A stretch of 64,000 nt of DNA, from positions 2,914,001 to 2,978,000 of the forward strand of contig NZ_CP009458.1 in the NCBI RefSeq assembly GCF_000758305.1, written 5' to 3'. Below the pieces are notes generated by a model. It worked only from the letters and a program-made list of their open reading frames with translations. It was not told where the DNA came from and searched no databases. Below are positions 34,479 through 41,727 of this stretch, piece after piece. A program made the translations under genes and the position numbers. How positions within the stretch are numbered: the first letter of the stretch is position 1; every line of letters starts with the position of its first letter. This DNA comes from Cedecea neteri (GTDB taxonomy: Bacteria > Pseudomonadota > Gammaproteobacteria > Enterobacterales > Enterobacteriaceae).

Positions 34479-35387
34479 ATGCGTCCGGCGCTTGATTTTA
34501 ATACCCTGAAAGTGTTCATTGCCGTGGTGGAAAGAGAAAGTTTTGTTGGTGCATCAAAAGTGCTTGAGATGCCGACATCCAACGTGAGTCGCTGTATCTC
34601 TCAGTTAGAAGAAAAACTGAATCTGCAGCTCATTGAGCGCAGTACCCGGCATATGAAACTCACCCAGGCGGGGCATCTGCTTTATACCCGGGCGAAACCA
34701 TTGGTTGAGGCGCTTGAGCAGACTGAGACAGAATTAACTTTGCGGCAAATGCAACTCAAGGGTCCACTACGTATCTGTATTCCGAATGAACTGGGGCCTG
34801 CATTGCTAGGGGGGATCATTGCCGATTTTGCCTGTCGGCACCCGGACCTGGAAATCAGTTGTGTCACCAATCTGTCCGGGTTTGAATCCCTGCGCGACGA
34901 TCTGGATTTAGCGATCATTGTTAGCCGAGGCCAGATGGATGACAGCGACTATATTGCCCGCCATCTGTTGACTATCCCTTGTACTGTGGTTGCAGCCCCG
35001 TCTCTCATTCAGCGTTATGGTACGCCTGCTCGCATACAGCAATTTGAAGCATTGCCCTGTATTACAACCGTAAGTGCATTGAAAGGAGCGCCCTGGCAGT
35101 TCGTCAATAAAAAGGGGGGATTCGAGACTATCAAGGTGAAAGGGCATTATCGGGTAAACAGCGGAGAGATGGCCGGGCGAGCGGCGGTAGCAGGCGTCGG
35201 GTTTGCCATTCTGGCGAAACAAGCCTGCCAGCCCTACATTGACGATGGCCGTTTAATCGAAATTGAGTTGGAGCAAACGGCAGCCCCGCTGCAGCTGTAT
35301 GCGCTCTATTCCGACCGGCGTTATTTGCCCGGTAAAATAAGAGCGTTGATTGATTTTATGCATCAGGAATTGAGTCGTAGATCCTGA
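34479..35387 (+). CDS. LysR-type transcriptional regulator
   Basis: The 302-residue protein begins at ATG 34479 (MRPALDFNTLKVFIAVVERE). The N-terminal winged helix reads SFVGASKVLEMPTSNVSRCI with SQLEEKLNLQLIERSTRHM, and the effector-binding domain starts near residue 90 with GPLRICIPNELGPALLGGII. It is in the CrgA/DhcR-like LysR branch. The divergent MFS gene is its most likely target; the ligand is unknown. Confidence 0.88.
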   Translation: MRPALDFNTLKVFIAVVERESFVGASKVLEMPTSNVSRCISQLEEKLNLQLIERSTRHMKLTQAGHLLYTRAKPLVEALEQTETELTLRQMQLKGPLRICIPNELGPALLGGIIADFACRHPDLEISCVTNLSGFESLRDDLDLAIIVSRGQMDDSDYIARHLLTIPCTVVAAPSLIQRYGTPARIQQFEALPCITTVSALKGAPWQFVNKKGGFETIKVKGHYRVNSGEMAGRAAVAGVGFAILAKQACQPYIDDGRLIEIELEQTAAPLQLYALYSDRRYLPGKIRALIDFMHQELSRRS

Positions 35388-35446
35388 GTAATTTAGGAGG
35401 ATATTACTCAGGGGGGATATTTACCAACAGCAATAAAAATTTTTAA

Positions 35447-36430
35447 TTATCTACGTAAAAGCTTATTTTTAATGAGGAATTTTATTCTATTAAGCTGACA
35501 ATATTCTCTGAGGAAGTAGAGTTTTATTCTCTTACTGATTCTTTCATTCTTGCTGAAAGGTAAGGTCAGTGATTTTATTTTCTTGATCTGATCGGCATCA
35601 AAGAAACAATAACCATGCACATTCGTACTGATCCTTCTTAATAGGCCGTATGTGGAGTGTACGGCAGGGGCCAGAATGTTCGCTGCATCTGGATCACTTT
35701 TATCAAGTATTTCTCTAAATGTAGCCAGTGCAAAGATAACATCATCGATATCTTTTCTTGTTGGTGTGTTTGTTATGCTGCCCTCTCTTACTCGGTAAAG
35801 AAGTAGTTCATCCGTAAGGCTATAGATGCTTTTCACTTCATTGTAAATTAAAGGTGTTGTGGCAACGTCCTCATAGTTCCGACCGACAGGATAATGTACT
35901 TTATTAAATAACTCTCTTTTATAAACCCTGGACCATGGGAACCATTCGTTTCGCTGGAAAACATCACGCAGATCTAGCAGGGATTTTATGTCTAAAAATC
36001 CCATTCTGGTGACCATTACAACAGGTGTGCGTATGTTATGATTTCCATGATAAAAACGGTTTGCATTAAACTCAATTAAATCAACACTCTTGCTCTCTAG
36101 TATGGGTTTTATTTTTCCCCAAAATGTATTCTCCCAAAGATCGTCTCCATCAAGTAATGCTAAATAATGTCCCACTGCCATATTGATGCCAGCGTTCCTG
36201 GCTGCTGAGATGCCCTGGTTTTGTTGCGAGATAACCTTAATCTCTCTTGCTGTGTGGTTTTTTATAAAAAACTCTATTTTTTCGAGGGAACGATCTGTAG
36301 AGCCATCATTGACGATAATGATCTCGACGCGATCGTCTATTTGTGCATATACGGAGCTTAAGCACTCATAGATGTAATCCTCACAGTTATAGCAAGGAAT
36401 GATGACGCTTAATAAAAAATTTGAAACCAT
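35447..36430 (-). CDS. Family 2 glycosyltransferase
   Basis: The 327-residue protein opens LLSVIIPCYNCEDYIYECLS and continues with EIIIVNDGSTDRS, QGISAARNAGI and the metal-binding DGDD in YLALLDGDDLWE, all hallmarks of GT2 (GT-A fold) enzymes. ED in YEDVAT may be part of the catalytic-base region. The C-terminus is basic and helical without a clear transmembrane segment. The gene is visibly AT-rich and stands alone, with no neighbouring polysaccharide genes, suggesting horizontal transfer or a relic of a larger cluster. Donor and acceptor sugars are unknown. Confidence 0.85.
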   Translation of the reverse strand: MVSNFLLSVIIPCYNCEDYIYECLSSVYAQIDDRVEIIIVNDGSTDRSLEKIEFFIKNHTAREIKVISQQNQGISAARNAGINMAVGHYLALLDGDDLWENTFWGKIKPILESKSVDLIEFNANRFYHGNHNIRTPVVMVTRMGFLDIKSLLDLRDVFQRNEWFPWSRVYKRELFNKVHYPVGRNYEDVATTPLIYNEVKSIYSLTDELLLYRVREGSITNTPTRKDIDDVIFALATFREILDKSDPDAANILAPAVHSTYGLLRRISTNVHGYCFFDADQIKKIKSLTLPFSKNERISKRIKLYFLREYCQLNRIKFLIKNKLLRR

Positions 36431-36624
36431 TAACGTTACCCTGTTTTTATATAATGTATTAATTATCCTAAAAAACCAGACGCTTCATCTCAAAGCGTTA
36501 GAGATTTTATCAGTAGCGAAATGGGATAGAAAGCTGAAACTGGCTGCACACAGATACGCTCCTCGCCTCATGGCGAAGTTCAGCTAAGCATGGAATTCTA
36601 CGGAATTGTATCAGTAAACGGGCA

Positions 36625-37380
36625 TTAAGCTTTCATCACCGTGATGCCTTTTGCTTCCATACTGTTGACCCAATTCTCATCGGTATCGCTGTCAATCACG
36701 ACCGTGTTGATTAAGCCCAGGTCGCCGATTACGAATGATGAAGCGGTGTTGATCTTTTCCGGTGACGCCAGCACGACGGTTTCTGCGGCTCTGCCGGAAA
36801 ATGCACGTTTTATGCATGCTTCTTCGTAATCACCCGTGGTTAACCCTGCTTCGGGATGCACGCCGGTCACACCCATGAAGAAAATATCCGCATGAATGTT
36901 GCTGATGCCTTCAATCGCCGCCGCCCCGACGGTGACAATGGAGTGCTTGTAGAGGCGGCCGCCAATCAAAATCACCTCAATGAAAGGCTTATCAATAAGC
37001 CCCAAAGCGACACTGGGGCTGTGGGTCACCACCGTGATACGCAGGTCATCGGCGAGGCAGGCAATAAGTTCGGATGTGGTTGTTCCCCCGTCAATCATTA
37101 CCACCTGGCCTGAGGAAATCAGTTCGGCTCCCTTTCTGGCAATCTTAACTTTAGCATCAGTTTTTAATGACTTACGCTCAGAAAAAGTGGCCACTGCAGA
37201 AGAAGAGGGCAAGGCGCCGCCGTGAACACGTTGCAAGTGGCCTTCTGCGGCAAGCTCGCGTAGGTCCCGGCGGATAGTGTCCTCTGAAACGTTAAATCGT
37301 CCACTCAGAGTTTTTGAGAGAACCTGACCTTCGACATGAAGTTGCTCCAGAATGAGCTGTTTACGTTGGTGAGTGAGCAT
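36625..37380 (-). CDS. DeoR-family transcriptional regulator
   Basis: The 251-residue protein has the DeoR N-terminal helix-turn-helix (MLTHQRKQLILEQLHVEGQV, SVSEDTIRRDLREL-type motif NVSEDTIRRDLRELAAEG, VHGGA) and the sugar-phosphate-isomerase-like sensor domain with DGGTTTSELIACL, GGRLYKHSIVTVG, MGVTGVHPEAGLT and DLGLINTVVID. Such regulators usually respond to phosphorylated sugars or nucleotides. It diverges from the NUDIX-DUF4406 pair, and phased repeats in the shared promoter are the likely operator. Confidence 0.9.
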   Translation of the reverse strand: MLTHQRKQLILEQLHVEGQVLSKTLSGRFNVSEDTIRRDLRELAAEGHLQRVHGGALPSSSAVATFSERKSLKTDAKVKIARKGAELISSGQVVMIDGGTTTSELIACLADDLRITVVTHSPSVALGLIDKPFIEVILIGGRLYKHSIVTVGAAAIEGISNIHADIFFMGVTGVHPEAGLTTGDYEEACIKRAFSGRAAETVVLASPEKINTASSFVIGDLGLINTVVIDSDTDENWVNSMEAKGITVMKA

Positions 37381-37397
37381 AGGGTAGTCCTTGAAAA

Positions 37398-37427
37398 TGC
37401 ATGTTCATGCATGTTATTGCACGATTG
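37398..37427. promoter_or_regulatory. Three 10-bp-phased direct repeats, probable DeoR operator
   Basis: The divergent promoter contains TGCATGTTCA, TGCATGTTAT and TGCACGATTG back to back, one helical turn apart, starting 18 nt from the DeoR start codon. A related GGCACGATGA follows at about 37439. The arrangement suggests cooperative repressor binding controlling both directions. Binding by the adjacent DeoR protein is inferred from position. Confidence 0.6.
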
Positions 37428-37487
37428 ATCTTGAATTGGCACGATGATGCTGTTTATGATGCGAACACTACGTAAACAGGAGTGAAC

Positions 37488-38072
37488 ATGCAACCCAAAC
37501 GTGCAGAAGTACGGATCGTCGAGGACAGGATATTGTCCGATGACTGGTATTCGCTTAAAAAATATACCTTTGATATTCAGCGCAGAAACGGCGACTGGCA
37601 GCGGCTGAGCCGCGAAGTTTACGATCGGGGTAATGGGGCTACCATCCTGCTTTATAACCGTGACAGGAAAACCGTCATCTTAACGCGTCAGTTTCGTTTT
37701 CCGGTCTTCATGAACGGTCACGATGGTTATCTGATCGAAACGGCCGCAGGGCTGCTCGACAATATGGATCCAGAAAACCGCATAAAAGCGGAAGTTGAAG
37801 AAGAAACTGGCTTTCGAGTTTCCAGCGTGCAGAAGGTTTTCGAAGCTTACATGAGCCCGGGGTCGGTAACGGAGAAACTCTATTTTTACATCGCTGAATA
37901 TCATGCTGGTGACAAGGCTGGCGTGGGCGGCGGAATAGAAGCTGAAGGTGAAGATATCGAAGTGTTAGAGCTGACCATCGATGCTGCCCTGGGCGCCGTT
38001 GAACGTGGCCTGATCGTCGATGGTAAAACCATTATGTTGCTTTATCACGTTGCTCTGAAAAGTATTCTGTGA
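37488..38072 (+). CDS. NudK-like NUDIX hydrolase
   Basis: The 194-residue protein starts at ATG 37488 behind AGGAG. It follows E. coli NudK (GDP-mannose hydrolase) over its whole length: VEDRILSDDWYSLKKYTFDI, REVYDRGNGATILLYNRDRK, the NUDIX box at about residues 85-107 ending EEETGFRV, EAYMSPGSVTEKLYFYIAEY and GEDIEVLEL. E. coli nudK is at a different locus, and this gene sits with a DeoR regulator and DUF4406, so it may be a paralogue with a different nucleotide-sugar or dinucleotide substrate. Confidence 0.85.
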   Translation: MQPKRAEVRIVEDRILSDDWYSLKKYTFDIQRRNGDWQRLSREVYDRGNGATILLYNRDRKTVILTRQFRFPVFMNGHDGYLIETAAGLLDNMDPENRIKAEVEEETGFRVSSVQKVFEAYMSPGSVTEKLYFYIAEYHAGDKAGVGGGIEAEGEDIEVLELTIDAALGAVERGLIVDGKTIMLLYHVALKSIL

Positions 38073-38082
38073 GGCTCTCAGC

Positions 38083-38442
38083 ATGAAACAACTCATTCTT
38101 ATCGCCGGCCCCTACCGCAGCGGTACTGACGGGAAACCAGATCTTATCGAGGCCAATCTTGCCCGGCTGGAAAATGCCGCGCTAAAGGTATACCAGCGGG
38201 GGCACATTCCCGTCATTGGCGAATGGCTGGCGCTGCCCCTGGCTAAAGCCGCAGGTTCTAAAGCTATTGATGATGAAATTGCGGAATCTATGTTTTACCC
38301 GGTTGCGCATCGGCTGATCGCAAAATGTGATGCCATATATCGCATTGAAGGCGAGTCTAAAGGGGCCGATATGGATATCGACGTTGCACGCAAGTATGGG
38401 CTGGCTGTTTATTTCCGCCTGGAAGACATCCCGCAGGCATGA
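38083..38442 (+). CDS. DUF4406 (nucleoside 2-deoxyribosyltransferase-like) protein
   Basis: The 119-residue protein begins MKQLILIAGPYRSGTDGKPD and contains RGHIPVIGEWLALPL, AIDDEIAESMFYPVAHRLI and CDAIYRIEGESKGADMDIDV, the pattern of DUF4406 proteins related to nucleoside 2-deoxyribosyltransferases (N-glycosidic bond chemistry). It starts 10 nt after the NUDIX gene with a GAGG ribosome-binding site and is surely cotranscribed. Together the pair suggests turnover or clean-up of a nucleotide or nucleotide-sugar; this is inference. Confidence 0.8.
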   Translation: MKQLILIAGPYRSGTDGKPDLIEANLARLENAALKVYQRGHIPVIGEWLALPLAKAAGSKAIDDEIAESMFYPVAHRLIAKCDAIYRIEGESKGADMDIDVARKYGLAVYFRLEDIPQA

Positions 38443-38452
38443 TTTTGGCGTT

Positions 38453-38480
38453 CAGTTGCCTGCCAGTGTGCAGGCAACTG
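38453..38480. terminator. Strong hairpin after the DUF4406 gene
   Basis: A perfect 10-bp stem CAGTTGCCTG / CAGGCAACTG with an 8-nt loop lies 11 nt after the DUF4406 stop. There is no T-tract, so it may act as an mRNA 3' stabiliser or a weak terminator. The rest of the gap to 38687 holds no gene that I can see. Confidence 0.55.
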
Positions 38481-38687
38481 GCGGCGTCTTCAATGAACAG
38501 TATATTCAATCATGAAAACAACATTTGCCCTTAAACATACTTGAGATGTGAATCATCTGTGGCCGGGAATAAGCGTTAAATCAGGTCCCGATATAAATCG
38601 CTTTAGTTTTAAACCCGTTATATTTTCCCTGACCCTGATTGATATTTGCTAGTCCTTCTGCTTATAAATTCCGGTGTTTTTATAGGG

Positions 38688-38933
38688 TTAAATCTTGCCC
38701 GAGGACGACCCACCGGCATTAATTAAACGGACATCCGGATGCTTTTCACTCGCCGCTTCATGGTAAATATCCCCGAGCCAGCCGGAGAGTTCCTGCTCCG
38801 TTAGCCATGGTGGAATAACCACGTCATAAATCCTGGAATATTTACCCTCATTAGGATCGACGCGATAAAGCAGCCATTGTTCACTGACTTTCTTTATGCC
38901 CAAACGCCTGCCAAAGACATCAAAGTGCAGCAT
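38688..38933 (-). CDS. DUF7661-like small protein (81 aa)
   Basis: I chose the ATG at 38933 (MLHFDVFGRRLGIKKVSEQW) behind an AGGGGGA ribosome-binding site; an upstream start would add a stretch of unrelated sequence. The body reads LLYRVDPNEGKYSRIYDVVI, PPWLTEQELSGWLGDIYHEA and ASEKHPDVRLI, similar to short enterobacterial and pseudomonad proteins grouped as DUF7661. No signal peptide. The function is unknown. Confidence 0.6.
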   Translation of the reverse strand: MLHFDVFGRRLGIKKVSEQWLLYRVDPNEGKYSRIYDVVIPPWLTEQELSGWLGDIYHEAASEKHPDVRLINAGGSSSGKI

Positions 38934-39185
38934 ACTTCCCCCTGGAGTGCCCATATATTTATTAATGATAATCGTTGCCGGGCATGTTGCACAGGCCAAT
39001 ATTTAGTCGGCATTTCTCCTCTTGTAAAATTCAGACATAAAAAATCCGCGAAATGTTACAGAGTTGTATCAATGAGTTATTTGCCGACGTTACAAAAGGG
39101 CGGGGTATTAGGAAAAGATCCCAGTTTTGTCTGAGTTCTCTTGTGCTAGTTTAGAAAGACAGGGAATTTGATTTATGGAGTGAGT

Positions 39186-39377
39186 ATGGACAAGCACGTC
39201 TTCGAGGAGCTTCATCCTGAAACGCTGCAGGTGATCGGGGCGGCTGTCGTGCAGCTGCTGGCGCGTAAAGAGGCGTTATCGCGGGAGTCGATAGCCGACA
39301 TGATACATAAGCTCTATGCCAATGGCCTGGATGATATGTCAGTACAGAGGGCGGTTGATGTCCTGATTCTGGGGTAA
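39186..39377 (+). CDS. Small helical protein, possible YmgB/AriR-like
   Basis: The 63-residue product starts at ATG 39186 behind GGAGTGAG. It reads ELHPETLQVIGAAVVQLLAR and ESIADMIHKLYANG, a pattern of three short helices that resembles YcgZ/AriR-type connector proteins (hydrophobic helix, then basic residue, then S-I-xx-L). The similarity is weak, and a real family assignment needs a profile search. It is a single-gene unit followed by a 141-bp gap that carries a Fur-box-like site for the next gene. Confidence 0.5.
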   Translation: MDKHVFEELHPETLQVIGAAVVQLLARKEALSRESIADMIHKLYANGLDDMSVQRAVDVLILG

Positions 39378-39486
39378 GCCGGCGTTCAGGGCCGTCTTTT
39401 AGTACGCTATTTTTCTACTGCTTTGGTCAGCAATGTTCAGTTTTAAACTGATTGTCCTAAAGTGGCATGAAGATGTTAAAATTGCA

Positions 39487-39505
39487 TTTGATTATCATTA
39501 TCATA
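39487..39505 (+). promoter_or_regulatory. Fur-box-like site before a small secreted protein gene
   Basis: The sequence TTTGATTATCATTATCATAA contains ATTATC-ATTATC-AT, two adjacent Fur hexamers and part of a third, close to the GATAATGATAATCATTATC consensus on the opposite strand. It lies just upstream of the ATG at 39519, where Fur would block transcription or initiation. Confidence 0.65.
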
Positions 39506-39518
39506 AAAGGGATTGTTT

Positions 39519-39794
39519 ATGAATAAGACGCTTATCATCTGCACTATGTTATTGACCACCCACGCTTATGCCGCGAATAAACCCGCTTCTGAGCTGGTCT
39601 GGAGTGAAGCTGAAGAAGAGCCAGGCTGCCACGGCAATATCTGCGTGAGCAACGAAAAGAATCAGCCTATCAACATGTATGGCAAACTTGATAAAGGTGA
39701 CCAAAAGCTGCTGTCCGATCCTTATTCTAAATACGATCGTGATAACAGCAACAGTACCGCCCGGGCTGGCGTTACGTTTAAATGGGATGATTAA
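39519..39794 (+). CDS. Small secreted protein with a cysteine pair, candidate Fur target
   Basis: The 91-residue product starts at ATG 39519 behind AAAAGGGA. It has a signal peptide (MNKTLIICTMLLTTHAYAAN, cleavage AYA-ANK) and a 70-residue mature domain with SEAEEEPGCHGNICVSNEKN, where two cysteines five residues apart may form a disulfide, and the end ARAGVTFKWDD. I do not recognise the family. The Fur-box-like site upstream suggests expression under iron limitation. Confidence 0.65.
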   Translation: MNKTLIICTMLLTTHAYAANKPASELVWSEAEEEPGCHGNICVSNEKNQPINMYGKLDKGDQKLLSDPYSKYDRDNSNSTARAGVTFKWDD

Positions 39795-39797
39795 CAT

Positions 39798-39822
39798 AAA
39801 GGCGCTGAGAGGCGCCTTTTTT
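39798..39822 (+). terminator. Rho-independent terminator
   Basis: AAGGCGC (39799-39805) pairs with GCGCCTT (39812-39818) around a TGAGAG loop, followed by T4, directly after the small secreted protein gene. Confidence 0.85.
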
Positions 39823-39847
39823 GATCGTGGCAAGTACTCCGGCGTAT

Positions 39848-40144
39848 TTACGGTGGCCCAGGGAAGGCCTCAACATATTTAATGGTGAAGTCAGGGAACG
39901 AATCCACTATCTGAATTTTATAATCCGGGAAAGAATCGACTATTTGCCATTGCCCGGGGGAATCCGCAAAAGCATCGACTTTCTGAACATCCAGGTCTTC
40001 AAAAGCATCGACAACCTGCACTTTATAGTCCGGAAACGAATCGACAATTTGGATTTTGCCGTAAATTTGTGAGACATCCACAGCCAATACTGCGGAGGAA
40101 GAAAGTGCGGCCACGGTCACCAAAATCACTCCTGATAATCTCAT
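39848..40144 (-). CDS. Secreted 11-residue-repeat protein
   Basis: The 98-residue product has a signal peptide (MRLSGVILVTVAALSSSAVL, cleavage near VLA-VDV). The mature part is built of about six repeats of 11-13 residues: KIQIVDSFPDY, KVQVVDAFEDL, DVQKVDAFADSPG, QWQIVDSFPDY, KIQIVDSFPDF and TIKYVEAFPGPP. The alternating pattern suggests one beta strand per repeat and a small solenoid or sheet. No cysteines. I do not know a function; an envelope or extracellular location follows from the signal peptide. The stop lies 25 nt from the terminator of the convergent gene. Confidence 0.75.
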   Translation of the reverse strand: MRLSGVILVTVAALSSSAVLAVDVSQIYGKIQIVDSFPDYKVQVVDAFEDLDVQKVDAFADSPGQWQIVDSFPDYKIQIVDSFPDFTIKYVEAFPGPP

Positions 40145-40261
40145 CTCTGGCGTCCTGGTTTATTATTTACTAGTGGATAGCATAGCCGTTTTTCTCCTCT
40201 CAGGTTATAAATTCGTGACTTAAATGCTACTGTAAGATCAAACAGATAAGCCGGAGGCGAG

Positions 40262-40477
40262 ATGGATAAAAAAACAAAAGATGACCTGTTGTATCAGGAG
40301 ATGTGCCGCGTGGTGGGCAAGGTGGTACTGGAGATGCGGGATCTTGGGCAGGAGCCTAAACATATCGTGATTGCCGGCGTGGTCAGAACCATGCTGGCTA
40401 ATCACAAAATCAAACGTTCCCCGCTGACCAGCGAAGCGATGGAGCACGTGATAGAGGCGCTTGGCTATGAAGTTTAG
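40262..40477 (+). CDS. fumD: Fumarase D (YdhZ)
   Basis: The 71-residue product is almost identical to E. coli FumD in its core: YQEMCRVVGKVVLEMRDLGQ, EPKHIVIAGVVRTMLANHKI and a C-terminus with MEHVIEALG. FumD was reported to have fumarase activity in E. coli although it is very small and unrelated to FumA/B/C. The start follows a GGAGGCGAG site. Its neighbours differ from the E. coli ydh locus. Confidence 0.88.
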   Translation: MDKKTKDDLLYQEMCRVVGKVVLEMRDLGQEPKHIVIAGVVRTMLANHKIKRSPLTSEAMEHVIEALGYEV

Positions 40478-40517
40478 CTGGCGTCTGGCGACTCAATAAC
40501 CCCCTCAGGAATCATCT

Positions 40518-40871
40518 ATGATTGCCAGTATTCTTATCGGCCTGGTGGCTGTGATTCACCTTTATATTCTGGTGCTGGAAATGGTGCTATGGGATAAACC
40601 TGCGGGGCGAAAGGCTTTTGGTTTGTCCCCTGAGTTCGCTCAACAATCGAAAACCCTGGCTGCCAATCAGGGGCTGTACAACGGTTTTTTAGCAGCGGGA
40701 TTAATTTATGGACTTCTGGCGGCGAGTAGCAGCTATGAGTTTAAACTGTTTTTCCTAATTTGCGTGCTGGTTGCTGGCTTATTTGGTGGTTTAACGGCCA
40801 GTAAGAAAATACTTTATGTACAGGCGGCTCCTGCGGCATTGGCATTGATTGCATTATTCGCGGGAATATAA
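40518..40871 (+). CDS. DUF1304 membrane protein
   Basis: The 117-residue protein has about four hydrophobic helices (ASILIGLVAVIHLYILVLEM, NGFLAAGLIYGLLAAS, FKLFFLICVLVAGLFGGLTA, and a C-terminal helix) with the family features EMVLWDKPAGRKAFGL and NQGLYNGFLAAG. This is DUF1304, found in many bacteria, without a known function. A CAGGAATC stretch precedes the ATG. It lies 40 nt after fumD and may be cotranscribed. Confidence 0.88.
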   Translation: MIASILIGLVAVIHLYILVLEMVLWDKPAGRKAFGLSPEFAQQSKTLAANQGLYNGFLAAGLIYGLLAASSSYEFKLFFLICVLVAGLFGGLTASKKILYVQAAPAALALIALFAGI

Positions 40872-40874
40872 TCG

Positions 40875-40898
40875 AAAAAACCCGGCAAACGCCGGGTC
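40875..40898 (-). terminator. Intrinsic terminator for minus-strand transcripts
   Basis: On the minus strand, ACCCGGC / GCCGGGT with a GTTT loop is followed by TTTTTT. On the plus strand the hairpin lacks a T-tract, so it does not suit the DUF1304 gene as well as a minus-strand RNA. No convincing minus-strand gene lies upstream, which leaves a small RNA from the 40900-41200 gap as a possibility. Confidence 0.6.
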
Positions 40899-41209
40899 AC
40901 CATAAGGCTATCATCATTAATATAATTGGTGAACGACCGGATCGTTTTTTGAGTGGTTCCGGCCCCTCCAGCGGAGGAGAAATATAGGCATATTTCGATA
41001 GCGGAATGAGGGTTCATCAAGCTACCGAAGGCAAGAAATTATCCTGAGTTGTTATGGTTGGCAAGTGCCGCATGATATTTTTTTCAACGTTGAGTTATGA
41101 AACTAAATTTTCCAGAATTATCGCGCTGAACAAAGCTCTGGGATTCGTCTACGCTTTAAAGGTAAGGCGTTTTTTTAGCATGGACTAATCTAATTTATCA
41201 GGAGTTTAT

Positions 41210-41368
41210 ATGGGATTTTGGCGAGTCGTTTTCACAATTATTCTGCCACCATTGGGCGTGCTTATCGGTAAAGGTTTTGGTTGGGCCTTCATCCTCAATA
41301 TCATCCTCACCCTGCTGGGCTACTTCCCCGGCCTGATTCACGCGTTCTGGGTTCAGACCCGGGATTGA
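41210..41368 (+). CDS. yqaE: YqaE/Pmp3 family small membrane protein
   Basis: This 52-residue gene reads MGFWRVVFTIILPPLGVLIG and ends HAFWVQTRD, closely matching E. coli YqaE, a two-helix Pmp3 protein whose homologues influence membrane potential under stress. The ATG at 41210 follows CAGGAG. It is preceded by a 338-bp non-coding gap and followed by its own terminator. Confidence 0.93.
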   Translation: MGFWRVVFTIILPPLGVLIGKGFGWAFILNIILTLLGYFPGLIHAFWVQTRD

Positions 41369-41431
41369 TCTGTTTGGCCTCTGTTGTGCCCCTCGTCCGA
41401 GAAAAAATGACCGCTTTGGCCACTCATCTCC

Positions 41432-41453
41432 AGCCCACTGTTGTGGGCTTTTT
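41432..41453 (+). terminator. Rho-independent terminator after yqaE
   Basis: AGCCCAC (41432-41438) and GTGGGCT (41443-41449) form a stem with a TGTT loop and a T4-T5 tail. The remaining part of the 359-bp gap up to 41727 is AT-rich and should contain the promoter of the next gene; I see nothing else in it. Confidence 0.85.
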
Positions 41454-41727
41454 ATTTCCTGTAAATTAAAAAGAGTTCCTGATTACCCAGAAATAACGGT
41501 TCTGTTTATCGTTTATTAAGGTTTTCTTAATATTCCCGACATCAATAAATAGTGAAAATAATCCCGTCTGAAATTAATTTTTTCTTTTTATTTTTCTTTT
41601 AAAACAAGGATGTACAAACCGTTACACGAAAGTGCTGGGCATTATGTAAGGGTAATCCGCTTTATTGAGGAAACGTTTATTTTTACCATCTTACTATGCT
41701 CGTGTTTTCACTCCTGAGGTTATAATA

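Noticed and set aside
36399..36587. 62-codon frame and palindrome-rich stretch between the glycosyltransferase and DeoR genes
   Set aside because: No coding features; I looked for an insertion-sequence remnant and found no terminal repeats or transposase fragments.
38443..38687. tRNA or attachment site after the DUF4406 gene
   Set aside because: Only a perfect hairpin is present; there is no cloverleaf and no direct repeat.
40814..41020. 68-codon minus-strand frame over the DUF1304 3' end
   Set aside because: It starts in non-coding DNA without a ribosome-binding site and runs through a terminator hairpin into a real gene.
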